This document shows, one piece after another, positions 5,653-6,986 of a stretch of DNA of 6,986 nt. The position numbers were made by a program, and so were the translations under genes. The notes under the pieces are model-generated. The model was not told the origin of the DNA and did no database searches. It saw only the letters and a list, made by a program, of their open reading frames with translations. Origin of the DNA: JBEVMS01 sp040508515. Lineage in GTDB: Bacteria > Pseudomonadota > Gammaproteobacteria > Xanthomonadales > Rhodanobacteraceae. The stretch covers positions 1 through 6,986 of the forward strand of contig JBEVMS010000326.1 of NCBI GenBank assembly GCA_040508515.1, given 5' to 3'. How positions within the stretch are numbered: position 1 is the stretch's first letter; each line of letters opens with the position of its first letter.

Positions 5653-6986
5653 TTAATCTGCGCCATGGCCAGGCTTGCGTCGACGCCGCCGCTTGCGCGG
5701 TTTGGCGGCGACAGGCCCCAGACTGCCGATCGATGCCGGACCGGCCGGCACGCCAGCCAGCGCCGCAGCCAAGGTTTCGTGCGGCAACTGTTGCGCGTGA
5801 TCCCACCACTGACCCAATCCGTACATCGCCGGCGACTCGGCGCCGCGCAGCAACAGAAAGTCGAACGCCGCCCGAAAACGTGGGTGCGTCAGCAGGCGAA
5901 ACACACGCTTGCGCTGGATCTGTTCGAACCGCGGTTGCAGCGACCAGATCTCTTCCATCGTGAAGGTGAAACGGCGGGGTATCGCCACCCGCTGACACTG
6001 TTCGGCCACCACTCGCGCCGCCGCGTTTTGCCAGGCCTCGGTGTGTTCGACGCCCTGGGCGATCCAGCCGGCGGCCAGATCGCGAACTTCGCCCCACAAC
6101 AGGACCGCAAACAAAAAGGCCGGCGTGACCGATTTACCCTCAGCAACCCGCGCATCCGTGTTGGCCAGGCCTTGTTCGATCAACGAACGCAGCGCCTGAT
6201 CACCACGCTCCAGCGCACGCGCGGTGGTGGGAAACAGGAAACCCAGCAAGCCGCATTGTTCGAGCATGCGAAAGCTTTTCAAGCCGTGCCCGCCGAGAAA
6301 CATCTTCAAGGATTCGTCGAACAAGCGCGCCGGTGCCGCATCGGCCAGCAACGGTCCGAGCGTGCGGAACGGCGCCGACGCGGCCGCATCGATACGAAAA
6401 TTGAGCTTGGCCGCCAGTCGCGCCGCGCGCAGCATGCGCACCGGGTCTTCACGGTAGCGCGTTTCCGGGTCACCAATCAGATGCAGCACGCGATCGCTCA
6501 GATCCTGCATGCCGCCGACGTAGTCGCGCACACTGAAGTCGCTGATGTCGTAATAAAGCGCATTGACCCGGAAGTCGCGGCGAATCGCATCCTCCTCGAT
6601 GGAGCCCCAGATGTTGTCGCGCACCAGCCGGCCATCCACGATGTGCCGGTCGCCGCCCTCGCCGTCTTCCTCGCCGGTGCCGCGGAAGGTCGCCACCTCG
6701 ATGATCTCCGGCCCGTATACCACGTGCGCCAGCCGGAAACGCCGACCGATCAGGCGGCAATTTCGGAACAGCTTCTTGACCTCATCCGGGGTGGCGTTGG
6801 TGGCCACGTCGAAATCTTTGGGGTGACCACCCAGCAGCAGGTCACGCACCGCACCGCCGACCAGATAGGCCGCGTAGCCGGCTTCATTGAGCCGGTACAA
6901 CACGCGCAACGCGGCTTTGCTGATGTTCTTGCGGGAGATCGCGTGCTGCTCGCGCGGTATGAGCGTCAGCGCGGGCTTGGCGTCGT
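5653..6986 (-). CDS. pcnB: Poly(A) polymerase I PcnB, N-terminus beyond the window edge
   Basis: PcnB adds poly(A) tails to RNA 3' ends, marking RNAs (including plasmid antisense RNAs) for decay. The frame stays open to the right edge, so the start lies outside; a TTG at 6909 is internal, because the 25 codons before it encode conserved sequence (LIPREQHAISRK, about 6963-6928). 443 residues are visible. The class II nucleotidyltransferase core reads YLVGGAVRDLLLG, then DFD with catalytic aspartates at 6814-6816 and 6808-6810, and RRDFRVNAL with the third aspartate at 6574-6576. RYREDPVRMLRAARLAAKL follows as the RNA-binding signature. GRRFRLAHV and the PREQHAISRK motif favour PcnB over the related CCA-adding enzyme. 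The C-terminus ends in a basic tail (KPRKRRRRRK), as in other PcnB proteins. folK follows after 3 bases. The identity is secure. Confidence 0.95.
   Translation of the reverse strand, partial: DAKPALTLIPREQHAISRKNISKAALRVLYRLNEAGYAAYLVGGAVRDLLLGGHPKDFDVATNATPDEVKKLFRNCRLIGRRFRLAHVVYGPEIIEVATFRGTGEEDGEGGDRHIVDGRLVRDNIWGSIEEDAIRRDFRVNALYYDISDFSVRDYVGGMQDLSDRVLHLIGDPETRYREDPVRMLRAARLAAKLNFRIDAAASAPFRTLGPLLADAAPARLFDESLKMFLGGHGLKSFRMLEQCGLLGFLFPTTARALERGDQALRSLIEQGLANTDARVAEGKSVTPAFLFAVLLWGEVRDLAAGWIAQGVEHTEAWQNAAARVVAEQCQRVAIPRRFTFTMEEIWSLQPRFEQIQRKRVFRLLTHPRFRAAFDFLLLRGAESPAMYGLGQWWDHAQQLPHETLAAALAGVPAGPASIGSLGPVAAKPRKRRRRRKPGHGAD

Noticed and set aside
6907..6909. TTG as the start codon of pcnB
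   Set aside because: The same frame continues upstream to the window edge and encodes the conserved PcnB segment LIPREQHAISRK, so the TTG is an internal leucine.

Overview
The window is GC-rich (by eye about 60%) chromosomal DNA from a proteobacterium, and everything in it is core metabolism or RNA processing. I see no insertion sequence, phage gene, CRISPR array, tRNA/rRNA gene, toxin-antitoxin pair or defence gene. The order pcnB-folK-panB-panC-panD-pgi on one strand is, from memory, the arrangement of the Xanthomonas/Xylella lineage, so a member of the Xanthomonadales (Lysobacterales) or a close gammaproteobacterial relative is most likely. The Pgi protein is the longer form (545 residues) rather than the roughly 504-residue form I recall from Xanthomonas itself, so a sister family is more likely than that genus. 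This placement is inference.

Layout: the left edge (1-774, + strand) holds the C-terminal two thirds of queG, the last enzyme of queuosine tRNA modification. A 328-base non-coding stretch follows, with a short direct repeat, a weak hairpin and, at its right end, a strong terminator that serves the convergent pgi gene. From there to the right edge all genes are on the - strand: pgi (1103-2740), panD (2925-3311), panC (3409-4254), panB (4281-5111), folK (5164-5649) and pcnB (5653 to beyond the edge).

Transcription runs from right to left. pcnB and folK are 3 bases apart and must share a transcript. panB and panC are 26 bases apart and appear to have a promoter of their own whose -35 box overlaps the folK stop codon. 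panD has a consensus -10 box in front of it and a stem-loop behind it. pgi has its own candidate promoter and a clear intrinsic terminator.

Functionally, panB, panC and panD together make pantothenate: PanB and PanC convert ketoisovalerate to pantoate and then to pantothenate, and PanD supplies the beta-alanine. folK is a folate-synthesis enzyme (PanB uses a folate cofactor), pcnB polyadenylates RNA for decay, and pgi links glycolysis/gluconeogenesis with the pentose phosphate and Entner-Doudoroff routes. I found no previously undescribed system here. The findings below are modest sequence-level observations.
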